Under the pieces are notes generated by a model, which searched no databases, was not told the origin of the DNA, and saw only the letters and a list, made by a program, of their open reading frames with translations. The position numbers were made by a program, and so were the translations under genes. From Serripes groenlandicus (Eukaryota; Mollusca; Bivalvia; Cardiida; Cardiidae), in NCBI GenBank assembly GCA_031761405.1, contig JASEVX010000085.1, forward strand, positions 248,001 through 312,000: a DNA stretch of 64,000 nt. Reading direction: 5' to 3'. Of the stretch, positions 1 through 12,100 are shown piece after piece. Positions within the stretch are counted from its first letter, which is position 1. Each line of letters opens with the position of its first letter.

Positions 1-1010
1 ACTTACCCAGGAAAAGCTGTGATATAACTAAAAAATTGTAATGGAGCAGATATTGTTGTCACAATGGCGGTTCGGTGTAAGTACTTGTCAACATGTCTGT
101 GCGGCCTTCTGTCCGAAACCTTGTGTGAGGCCCTCCTCTAACCATGCATTATAGAATACCCAAGAAACTTGGCACTAATGTTCACCATGATGTGGTGGCT
201 AGACGCGCACAAGACTCAGGACTGTACCTCAATTGTCAAGGTCACACTTAGAGGTCAAAGATGAAAATGAGTAATGTTTGATAGGACTGTACCTGGTCCT
301 GTCCGCATCTTAACCATGCATCATAGGATTTCCAAGAAACTTGGCACAAATGTTCACTATGTTAAGGTCACACTTTGAAGTTTGATAATAAAATAAGTAC
401 TGTTCGATAGGACTGTACCTGGTCCTGTCTGCATCTTAACCATGCATCATAGGATTTCCAAGAAACTTGGCACAAATGTTCACCATGATGAGGCGGCGTG
501 TCACGCACAAGATGTCTCACTTAGAGGTCAAAGATCAAAATGAGTACTGTTTGATAGGACTGTACCATGTCCAAGCTGCATCTAAAACATGCATCATAGG
601 ATTCCCAAGTAACCTCGGCACACATACTCGCCATGATGAGGTGTGGTATTGCACAGAAGACCCAGGCCTGTACCTTAAATGAAATGTCAAAGTCACACTT
701 AGAGGTCAAAGGTCAAAATGAGAAACCATGCATTATAGGATTCCAAAGTTACTTGTCAACATATTAACCATGATGATGTGAAATTTGGCGCTCAAGACCC
801 CAGTCTACCTCAAAGGTCAAGGTCACTCTTAGAGGTCAACTGTTGAAACGAAAAATGTTTGATAGGACCATCTTGTTCAGCCCACATCTCAGCCATGCAT
901 CAAAGGATTCCTAAGTAACTGAGCACACCATGATCAGATAGCTTGTCAAACGATGACCCAGGTCTTTACATTGAAGTTCAAGGTCACACATTTTAAAGAA
1001 AGAAATTTTG
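1..1010. repeat. degenerate tandem repeat, ~125-170-bp units
   Basis: About six units share 'accatgcatcataggatt', 'ccaagaaacttggcac', 'gatgatg' and 'acacttagaggtcaaag'; copies start near 141, 312, 438, 587, 726 and 892. The first ~50 bases resemble the SINE tail found elsewhere (gtgatataactaaaaaattg). No exon for the start of DBF4 was found here. 1011-1550 is plain AT-rich sequence with nothing recognised. Confidence 0.85.
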
Positions 1011-1552
1011 ACAATTGATTGTTTTTGACTTGAAGGCAACAAAGAAATATGTAAGTTTCATTTTAAACTTGTTTGACAAATACAAACATTTTGGTGTTTG
1101 ATCTATCAAAACTCTTCAAATTGAAGGAGAGGAATTCAATTATTCAATTTGAGATCGAAACATCATTTGTTAATGTTATGTTTATCTATGAATTATATAC
1201 TTTTAAGTTATTAGTACTGTGGGATAAGCAGCAACCATCCTACATTAAATATACATTTTGACATTTTACAACAGTTTCCAATTTGGTTTCGCAGAAAGCC
1301 CTTCATTAACAGCTATATGGTCAACTCTGTGTCAGTCTGTGTTGCAATTGCATGGAAGAGCACTATGTCTTTGACAAAACCTTGGAAGCGCTGTCGGCAT
1401 CTAGTTTTTGCTTTGGTTGTCTGTGTCTGTCTCAAATTTTTGAACTGCTTGAAGAATATAGGAATAACTATATAGGCCTAAACTGTTCACCACATTGAGA
1501 CAATGTGCAACGTGCAAAGCTCCTGTTAGTGCCAGTTAAACCAGTTGACCAG

Positions 1553-1781
1553 CTAACCCTTTCCCTCATACGACAAATTCTGCAGCAGACGACTTTGAAC
1601 ATATTCTGTCAACAAATAGAAAATCTCTTAAATTGAATGGATTACCTATGACTTAAATTGGAAAACATTGTGGCAAAAGGAGAAATGGCTCAATTTGAGC
1701 CATTTCTTCTTTTGTCACTGTTTTCAAAAAGCCATCTGCTGCAGAGGCGTCAGAAAGCGTCTATATGAGGGAAAGGGTTAA
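1553..1781 (+). mobile_element. palindromic MITE with piggyBac-like ends
   Basis: It begins CCCTTTCCCTCATA and ends TATGAGGGAAAGGG, with CTAA on the left and TTAA on the right (one mismatch from TTAA). Inside are left and right arms each containing CTGCAGCAGAC or its complement, and a central hairpin (gagaaatggctcaatttgag...). No coding capacity. Confidence 0.85.
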
Positions 1782-1789
1782 AGGTCAAG

Positions 1790-2710
1790 GGCACACTTAG
1801 AAGTCCAACTGTATTTTTTATCCACCATATAACTAGGGAAGCCACTTAAACAATTTTAAAGTTAGTAATTTGCCACAATATTGAGACAATGGGCAGAGTG
1901 TAATTTTCTGCCAGCACAGTTGAAGTTCAAGGTTATATGACTACATTTAGTGTCTGCTCACTCCAGCCTCCATATCTCTTGTACTGCATTAAGGATTTTG
2001 AAACACGTACACTACACTAATTTCAACGACTTGCTGAGCGCATGTTTCAGCCAGCTCAGTTGAAGGCGAAGGCAATATTTTGAGATCAAATGACTATGTC
2101 ATATGACTGTATTTTGTGTGAGTTCCATATCTCTAAGGATTTTGAAATAACTCGCCACAATTATTCAGCACATTGAGGCAATTTTCAGAGCAAATGTTCT
2201 TCCTGCTGAGTTGAAAGGTCAAGGTCACTGGTGGTACTTAAAGGCCTCTTTTTCCTGTTGACTTCATATATCTTGTGCTGCTTGAAGGATTTTAAAATAA
2301 CTTAAACACAAATGTTCACCACATTGAGATAATATGCAGAGTGCATGTCTCTGCCAGCCCTGTTGAAGGTCAATGTCATATTTAGAGGATGTGTTACTTA
2401 ATTTCATGCCTACTCCATATCTTTTGTACTTCTTCACAAAATGTTCAGGATATTGAGACGATGTGAAGAGGACATGTTTTTTCCATATTCTTGTATGTGA
2501 GAAAGGGATATACATAACAAGCCGGTAGGCGACGTGGGATTCGTCTTGGTTGTGGGTCCTTAGCAGCGAAACTCAGACACGCACACCCTGAGCTCATATG
2601 GCATGGCACCTGTTCACCAAGTTTCATTGGAATCGACCGTCAGTTTGGGCTGTGGAGCGTAGCTTTTACAAAGAAACAGACAGCCGGAAACGCCTGACAA
2701 TAAGGGATAT
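1790..2710. repeat. tandem repeat, ~150-bp units, with a distinct 3' tail
   Basis: Units contain 'ccatatctcttgtactgc', 'aaggattttgaaataact', 'caccacattgagacaat' and 'ttgaaggtcaagg', at about 1975, 2125, 2265 and 2410. The stretch 2515-2700 (aagccggtaggcgacgtggg ... agacagccggaaacgc) is unlike the units and may be the 3' end of a separate element. Confidence 0.75.
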
Positions 2711-2986
2711 CTAATGAAGCGAATCCCAATGATTTAACGTTAATCTATAGGCCTTTGTTTGTTCATTTATAGAAATGTTCAGTTGGTCAAACTTTTTTTT
2801 TTTCAAGAATATAAACTGACATGCGTTTATTCTGGTAATAGTCAAGTTCCTCAACTTATGTATTGTCAATAGGCACATTTCTAAATTTGTCTTTTTGAGA
2901 CAAAGAAATTGAAGTTGTTGATTGTAGATTGTATTAAAAACCTTTTCTATGAGAGCATCCTTCATAAACACTTATTTTATTTGTAG

Positions 2987-3148
2987 ACATTAGAAGAGTT
3001 TGTTAGTAAGGATATAGACTATTTTATAACAACCCAGCATCATCCAAGAGTCAAGAAAGATGGCAGGGATGCTGGTCCAGCTCCGAGCCCCTTTAGCTGT
3101 GATCCTTCCCCTTCTCCAGGAAATGTAGAGGAATCAAGAGTGCCAACA
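2987..3148 (+). CDS. DBF4: DBF4 visible exon 1: end of BRCT-like motif N
   Basis: The exon is 54 codons in phase 0, with acceptor ttgtag and donor gtaagt. It begins TLEEFVSKDIDYFITTQ, which matches the human-type segment VEEFLSKDVSYLIT at the end of the BRCT-like motif N. A proline/serine-rich stretch (GPAPSPFSCDPSPSPG) follows. The exon opens in mid-domain, so at least one coding exon must lie upstream, outside the window or unseen. A hAT-like MITE begins 11 nt after the donor. Confidence 0.88.
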
Positions 3149-6100
3149 GTAAGTTAGTTCAGAGGACTAGATAAGGAGGAGTAAACAGGTCTTTTACAAC
3201 TCGCCCAAACCCTTTGTCTCACTGAGACGAATCTTTTGAGTACCCAACATATCGGATTAAGGGGTCAATTAAGGGTTTTTGAATTTGAAATACTCAGTTA
3301 TCTAGAGCATTGTTAATTTAAGCAAAGCCTAATCAATCCCAAGCTTTACCCTTTCCCTCATACAACAATTCTGCAGCAGACGACTTTGAACATATTTTGT
3401 AAAAAAATAGAAAATCTCTATAATTGAATGAATAACCTATGACTAAAAGTGGAAAATATTGTGGCAAAAGGAGAAATTGCATGTTTTTTGCAATTTCTTT
3501 TGTCACTATGTTTTCAAATATCCGTCTGCTGCAGAGGCGTCAGAAAGCGTCTATATGAGGGAAAGTGTTAAAAGGTTTTAAAAGTAGGCAAATCAATATA
3601 GATCAGAATACATGCTGCTTCTAAAATGTTTTTTCTGTTCATGTCCATTCTTCTTAGCTTCTTTAGTGACTGATTAACAATGTTACATGGTGACGACTGA
3701 CGAATAAGGAAGACAGTGATCAGACTGCATAGGGAATCTGTATGTTGTCTTCCAGTGGTATGGCTCATTATATAGTGGCACTATATATATATGTAACTTA
3801 TTACACAAGAAACCATTTTTAGCTCAACTTTTGAAAAAAACGAGAGATATTGTCGTGACCCTGGCATGGTCGTCCGGTTAAGGTTTTTTGTTCAGCTCAG
3901 CTTTTTTTCTGTTTTCTATCAGTCGAGCGTCTGTGCTGTACGCGGTGCTCTTGTTAGACTTCTTAATTAAAAGTCTAGACAAGTGTTGCAGAGTTGTCAA
4001 ATGGCCATCTTCAAGAAAAAGAATGAACACATAAAAGATTTTGCAAGAAAGACTTGAAATCATTGCTTTGAAATGCCCGTTATGTAACAAAGAGGGCTAT
4101 CAATTCAATGGGCTAAATATAGTCTTTGTGAGAAGATAACCTGTTGCCGGGGAAGATTGTTGTTTGGAGAACTGGTGCTATAGAGCAAGGAAATACTTGT
4201 TTGGTGATGTAACTGAAAGAAACCTTGAAACAGCATTAAATCAATCAACCTGCAGTATTTACTACATATTTAGTGTGATCCCTTTTCAATAATCAATTCT
4301 CAAAGTTGAATAGAACATAAAACATTTAGGAAAATATTAGACTTATTAAGGTAAAGGTTTATTAATCGTCCTTGATAATGTGGATGTTGTCATACGAAAA
4401 AGAACAATAATAAAAAGAAAACTAAAGGAATCAAAATATAGCTTGATTAAAGATTTTGTTAATGTTTACTATTCAGGTAACAAGGGGTAAGGCATTGGCA
4501 GAAAAGGCAAGAGTGAAGTCAAGGGAGGTAAGATGCCTATCATTATTAGAGTCTCACCAAAATTTAAAGTTTTAGTATTAACCCTTTCTCACCTATTGAT
4601 GCATTTTGATGCATCTGCAGCAGACGACTTTTGAAAACATAGTGACTGAAGGAGAAATTGCTGAAAACGAGCAATTTCTCCTTTTTGCAATTGCCACAAT
4701 GTTTTCAACTTCTTTCAGTAATTATACCTACAATTATAGAGATTTTACATATATATCTTTGAGTAGTCATTTTGAATGTGGGTTGCTGCAGACTTGCTGT
4801 TTGTGGGAAAGTGTTAATAACAATTAATTTAACCTGTTCAACTGAAATACTGAAATCCCAATAAAACAAATGTCATGTTAACCTTTCCCACATTCAAATG
4901 AATAATGAAGACTTCAAGTACAGAACTTTTGAAAATATTGCAGCTCACGATGAGCAATTTTTACTTGTGCCACAATGTTTTCAACTCTTAAATTAATTAT
5001 ACTTATATTTAAAGAGATATTCAATGGGTTTTTTGTGGGAATCAATTAAGAAAAGATTTATTATACCCCCTTCGAAGAAGAGGGGGTATATAGGAGTCAC
5101 TGTGTCGGTCGGTCGGAAGCCATATTTTGTCTGGCCTATTTCTTAAAAACCACTGGGTTGAATTCAATAAAATTTTACATGAAGCTTCTATACTAAGAGG
5201 AGATGTGCATATCCTAAAGGGTTACAATTGCATGATAATTTACAGAGTTATGGCCCTTTTACTAATTAAGTTATGGTGTAGGTCAAGGTGCTGTTTAGGG
5301 GGTATTTATCATCTTCAGTGATAGTTCTAGTTGTAATAATTTTGCATCTGAAGCTTCTGAAATGCTTTATTATTAAATAAAGACGGGGAAGATACCAATC
5401 AGAGTAAATGGAGATGTGGCTTAGAAAGTTCCAAAGTATGTTGTCTCCATGACATTGCTCCTTTCTTCCTTTTACTGACTGTACTCTTTTTTCAAAGAAT
5501 ATAAATCCTTTTCTGCATAGGGGAGCGGGAGACCTGGGTTTCGATGCTGGTCTATCATATAAGCCCGGACTATTGTAAACATTGCGGGAAAGGGAATACA
5601 TACTCACTAAAAGCAATTTCTCCTTTGCCCACAAGCATTCCCAAACACAGCAAACCTGCAGCAGACGACTTGAAAAACTTTGCAAAAATATTTATTCTCT
5701 TTCAGACTAATAGTTTACTAGACAATGCTGAGAAATGGGGAATTAAGATCGTATCGTTAGAGACAGCCTACAAATGGATTGATAAGGAACTTCGCAAACT
5801 ACCAAAATTGGCCCACAGCATTGACAAGGTAAGGTTATCAGAAATATCATAAGTTTTAACCCTTTCCCACTTTCAGACACACTAACAGGCATCTGCAGCA
5901 GTCGAATTTTGAAAAAATGCTGGCAAAACGAGAATCGCAATGAGCAATAATATACTTTAATTACAATAGATATTCCATATTTTTGCCGACATGTTTTCAA
6001 AAGCTTCCAGTCTACAAAATTAGCAGTGGTCCTATGGTCCCTGGCCAGTCACTTTTGGTATGGACCAGTAAAAAAAAAATCCTTGTTAATATATATAACA

Positions 6101-9100
6101 AAACCAAACATTTTTGGGTTTGACGAGGGAATTTTAAAAGTTAATTTCAATAGCTTAGCATTTGCTGCTGATTTTTTGTTTGTGGTTAAACTATCATTAG
6201 CTCTGATTGTAAGTATTTATATAATTATGGTTTGTCTGTCATGCTTTCACTTACATTATTATTTGCAATCAACACGTGTGTTTCTGTGAAAATTCTTGCT
6301 GGAAATATGCAAACGATTCAGATTGAGTCATTCCAACATATTTGAAGTTTCTGACAACGTAATAGGGCCAAAAGAATGCTGAATGATTATGTTTTAATGT
6401 GTAGTATAAAAAGTTCAACAAAATGTTTTGAGCCACTGACCTCCACATTGAGGTTTTTGAGTAGATTATAAGTGTTTTATGAAATAAAAGCCAGAAATAT
6501 TGATATTGATGTCTTTCTTTACTTCACAGGGATATCAAAAGCCAAAATGTATTGCTAAATGTGAGTAGCCTTGTGTTTTCTAAATTTTGATCTAGTTGTT
6601 AAAATAATGATTCTGAGATGTTGCTGTTCTGAAAGCATTTGATGATGCAACATCTGAAAAATTGGAGGCGTATTTTAAGTAGGAAAAGGGAAAGTGACTC
6701 TTTAATAATTTGGTCCACATTTTTAGCTCTGACACCTGAGCTTTGCTCAAGGTGAGTTATTGTGATCGCCTTTTGTCAGTCGTGCGTCAACTTCTTCTTC
6801 TCAGTAACCAGTGGGTCAAATGGGATGAAACTTCACAGAAAGCATCCTCTCAATGACCTCAACAGATTTCCTTCAAATGTTTGGGATCCATGCAGAATTC
6901 TGGTTTCCATGGCAACAAAATAAAAAAAAACTTCAAAATTCTTCTTCTCCCAAACTGGTTGGCAGATTTTCAAATAACCAGATTCCTTCAAGCCAAGTGG
7001 ATTGGTCAAAAAACAAGGTTTTGCCTTATATGGCTATAGTGAAAACTTAAAAAATCTTCTCCTAATTTTGTAGAAATGTTCCTTAAGTGACCCACTATCA
7101 GATTCCTTCAAGCCATGTTGATTGGATGAAAAACATGGCCGCCAATGGGCAGGGCTATTTTGCCTTTTATGGCTAAAGTGTAAACTTAAAAAAACTTCTC
7201 CCAAACTGGTTGGTAGATTTTCAAATTATTTTGTAGAAATGCTCCTTGGATGACCCTCTATCAGATTCCTTCAAGCCAAGTTGATTGGTAAAAAAACATG
7301 GCCGCCAGTGGGCAGTGCTATTTTGCATTATATATATATGGCTATATAGTGAAAACTTAAAAATTCTTCTCCTCCAAAAGTATCAGGCCGATTTTCAAAT
7401 AATTTTGTAGAAATGTTCCTAAGGTGACCCTCTATCAGATTCCTTGAAGTCAAGTTGATTGGTCGGAAACTATGGCCACCAGGGGGCAGGGCTTATATAG
7501 CTAAAGTTAAAAAAAAAAAGTGAGCGATCCAGGGCCATCATGACCCTCTTGTTTAAGAATGTTCTGCGGCGGTCTTGTTTAAGAATCTTTCATTTTAGTC
7601 TCTATGAGTTACATAATGTATCCCTGCTTTCTTTGTCGACATCTACTTTTTGATTTCACATACAAGATATATTAATTACTCTATCAACAGTTTGATGTAA
7701 ACTGATCAAGTAAAGATTAAATACAAACAATAAGACAAGTATGTTTTTAATGTTTCGGCTATTAAACCTTCATAATGTTATACATTTTTAGCTCGACTTT
7801 TGAAAACAACGAGAGCTATTGTCATGACCCTGGCGGCGGCAGCGTGGTCGTCCGGTTAAGGTTTTTTGTTTAGCTAATTTTTTTTTTCTTTCTGTTTTCT
7901 CCCTATCAGTCGAGCGTCTGTGCCGTACGCGTGCTCTTGTTTATTTTTTATGTTAAACTAATCAGACTTTATATAAGAATGTTTGACCTCTGCTCTAGTA
8001 AACTGACTATATAGGACCAATGTAGTTCAATATTAGCCTGTGTATCTGCCCAGTTTGATCTAGCTCTGCACTGTTTGTCAGTTGGTCATAGACGACTTGG
8101 AAAAACAATTACGGTCAAACCTGTGGTAAAGACCACCTTTGTTTAGCCATTCCCTGTCTATAGCATTCACACTTTTAATTTCCCAATTATTCATTTTCTG
8201 CTTAAATGACCCTGTTATTAAAGACCACCTGCGAACAAAGACCGGATTGTTCTCTTCCAATGGGTTGTCTTTAAACACAGGTTGGACTGATATATCAGAT
8301 TGCACAGAGAGTTCCTCATCTGTACTTTTTGTGATGATAAACATAAGATTCGTTTTCTTAAGAGTGCAACTCTTGTGTTTTTAGATTTTCTGTAAAAAAG
8401 TGGGGCTATTGTGATACCCTGGGCTTTGTCACTAAACTTTAACCGTACCTCATTTATAACTAAAAAAACGTTCAGCATTTTCAAATGAAATTTGGTACAT
8501 AGGTTTCCTAGGAAAAATAAGTATGTCTATACCAAGTCACATACCTTTGACTAATAATTATTCAGTAATGCCCCTATTTCGACTTAGAAAAAAACCAGAC
8601 AAGCGTTGACTATCAATCCGCAGCACTATTGTTTTATACCTTATATACATATTATTTAGATAAGCTGCTTGAATCTCCATTCCTGAAGTTAGAGAGCTCA
8701 AACTTGCACTACAGACCTTTCAGCCAGCATCTAGATGTGTGGCCACGCTTGAATGTATACACACCCAGGGGCTCTTGTCCCTTTGATGGTACACTCCTCA
8801 GAGGGTAGGTCTGAATTTTATATATTGTAGCCCAGATGGTCTGTCTGAATTCTATACATTGAAGCTTAAATGGTCTGTGTGAACTCGATACATTGTAGCT
8901 CAAACAGTCTGCCTGAATTCTATACATTCATGATTGTATCTCAGATGGTCTGTCTGAACTAAGTACATTGTAGCTCAGATGGTCTTTCTGAATTCTATAC
9001 ATTGTATCTCAGATGGTCTGTCTGAATTAAGTACATTGTAGCTCTGATGGTCCGTCTGAATTCTATAAATTGTAGCTCAGACTGTCCGTCTGAATTCTAT

Positions 9101-12100
9101 ACATTGTAGCTCAGATGGTAGTGATAATTCTGTATTGTAGCTCCAAGTTGAGGTCTGAATTTTATACATTGAAGCTAAGAGGGTAGGTAGGAATTGTTTA
9201 CATTGTAGCTCAGATGGTCCTTTTTCCTCAACGTCTATGATTGGTTATATAAAACATCCTCTCTTTTTTTAGGTTGATTGGAGACCAGTGAGGAAAAGAC
9301 AAATTTTCCCCACTTTATTTAGGTTATCCACTTATTAATTATTTTAATGACTATAAAGTTTAGTAAAGGCTTCCCTTCCTATGTTCTCAGATGTGTTGGG
9401 CATTACAACTGACTCGCTGGCTTCAGGATACATGGACCAGTAGCATTGGCTACTTAGGCTAGCTAGAAAATACTTTGATACAGAGGCCCAGATAGGGAGG
9501 GGTATTCAGCTCTTTTTCCACCAATTTCTCCCTTATTATTAAATCAAACCCTATGTTGTGGGTACTCAAAAAAAGACGATTCTTTTGAGTACCCACAATA
9601 TAAGGTTAGAGGGTTAAATAAGGATTTAAGAACTTGAAAAATGCTCCTTATCTAGAGCTCTGGTGATATAACTGAAAAATTGTTGAAAGCAGCATAAAAC
9701 TCCATTTTGTCATTGCCTCTGAAAAAGAGGGCCAGGGTTAATTGATCAGTGATGATGCTTATTCTTTTACATATGACAGGGAGTCAAAAGAAGAGAGAGG
9801 AGAGATTTTGGGAGCCCAGGTGGATATCCTCTCCGATGATACACCACAAGAGGAAAAAGATGGGATGGATTCTAACACACCCAAACCTTTCACAGAGTGC
9901 GTCTGACATAGGCTTCTTTAACCCTTTCCCTCATACGACAATTCTGCAGCAGACGACTAATTGAACGTATTTTGTCAGATGGATAACCTATGACTAAAAG
10001 TGGAAAACATTGTGACAAAAGGAGAAATTGCATGTTCTGTGCAATTTCTTCTTTTGTCACTATGTTTTCAAAACGCCGTCTGCTTTAACCCTTTCCCTCA
10101 TACGAAAAGTCTGCAGCAGACGACTGAACATATTTTGTCAAAAAATGGAAAATCTCTTTAACTGAATGGATAACTTATGACTAAAAGTGGAAAATATTGT
10201 GGCAAAAGGAGAAATTGCTCGTTTTGAGCAATTTCTTCTTTTGTCACTATGTTTTCAAAAAAGCCGTCTGCTGCAGAAACGTCAGAAAGCATCTATATGA
10301 GGAAAAGGGTTAATTCTTGCTTTAATTTATTAATTTCTACTTCTTCCGCTATGTTAACTATGCTGGAGTAAGATTTTACCCTTTTCCACATACAACAAAT
10401 CTGCAGCAGAAGACTTTGAAAACATACCCAAAAATAATTTGGCAACTCCCTTTAAATGAAAGTACATTAATTGAATAGAGTAGTAAGATGGTGACAAAGG
10501 AAGAAATTGCTCGTTTTGAACAATTTCTTCTTTATCACCAAGTTTTCAAAACGGCGTCTGCTGCAGAGGCATCAGAAAGTATTTATAGGAGGGAAAGGGT
10601 TAAAAGCATTTCTTCTTTATTGAATAAATGAGAATTACTTAGTGTGCAATCATATCATTTAACTCCTTTCTCTGGATATCTTCAATTTGGAAGAGTCAGA
10701 TAATTACATAATGTTAATATCAGAATTTATTTATATGACTAAAGCAGTCATTTCTTTTACCTCTGTGTTATGAACACACAAATATTACCTTAGGCCGGAG
10801 GTTTCAAATCATGTGTGTTCTTGGGGAAAACAAAATTGCAAGAAATGTGTCCCTTCGTTGATTGTTTATCGGATCACTATAGACACATTTAAAACAGATT
10901 AGTAGTTAATTAATTTTAATAACAGACAAGGATATGAATTTATATTTATTTAACTCAAGAGGATGTTTGTGTCAAAATTCTATTATATTAAAAAAGCCCT
11001 CCTCTTACCATCAACACATTTTTCCACCTTTATTTAGTAAATATTTACAAGGTCCAATATAAAAGATCGTAGGAAATACACAAAATCAAGATAGGGTCTA
11101 TATTATTATTATAATACCAAGGGTTTTTGTTGCATTTTCTATTCCATGAACATTAAAAATTTCAGTTAATCATGACAAATTTAATAAGGTGAGTAAACAA
11201 ACACTGGAAATGTCGCAGTATGTTAGTCAATGTCATAATCATTTAAAGTAGATCAACAGGAGTAAATTTAAAACTAAATATATGTTTCATGCTTCTTAGA
11301 TTTAAAATAAGGTCCATTTTTATTCAAACAGAAAAAGCACAAAGAAGTCAGAAACTGAGGGACCTGGTAGCTGTAAAATCCTCACCGCTGGAGAACTCAA
11401 GAGGAAAAAGGAGCTGAAACGTAGACAGGATAGAAAGAAGGGATATTGTGAATGTTGCAAGATAAAATATGACGACCTGGATAAGGTAGATTTTAAGAAT
11501 TGATTGATTGGGGCTAACGCCGTTTTCACCCAAAAAATATTTAGTCATATTACGGCGACCAGTTCACCTACCTTTGTGCTTCCTGGTTTTCTCACGCCAA
11601 TCATGGCAGATGTCATATGTGGTCTGTGTGAAGTAATGGATTAAAAGGTTATATCGAGGGCTTGGCGTGAAACGGTTGTAACTAAAAACCTATTTTGAAA
11701 ACCCTGGTTTAGGGGCAATTTTAACCCCTTTGTAAACAATGCAAATTTAGGTGCCATTGCTCAGAACGAGCAATGGTACCTAAATTTCCATTGTTTACCA
11801 AGAAAAATGATTTAACGCTTTTAAAGACTTTATTGCGAGGTGATTAACCTTGGTAAAAAAATACCAATTTTAGTTACAACCGTTTCACGCCAAGCCCTCG
11901 ATATGAATACCCTAATACGGTAGTTGGGCAGATTAGTTTTCAACTTTTACCCTCATGTAATAAGTCTGCAGCAGAGGACTTTGAAAACATCCCGGCAAAA
12001 ATATGGAACTTCTCTTTAAATGAAAGGATGATAATTGAATCAAGTTTTAGACAATGTGGCAAAAAAAAGAAATTTCTCCTCTTGCCTCAATGTTTTAAAG

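Noticed and set aside
6636..6680. Candidate DBF4 microexon reading FDDATSEKLEAYF after 'ctgaaag'
   Set aside because: The acceptor is poor, the intron would be about 75 nt and the exit phase (2) does not fit exon 9273.
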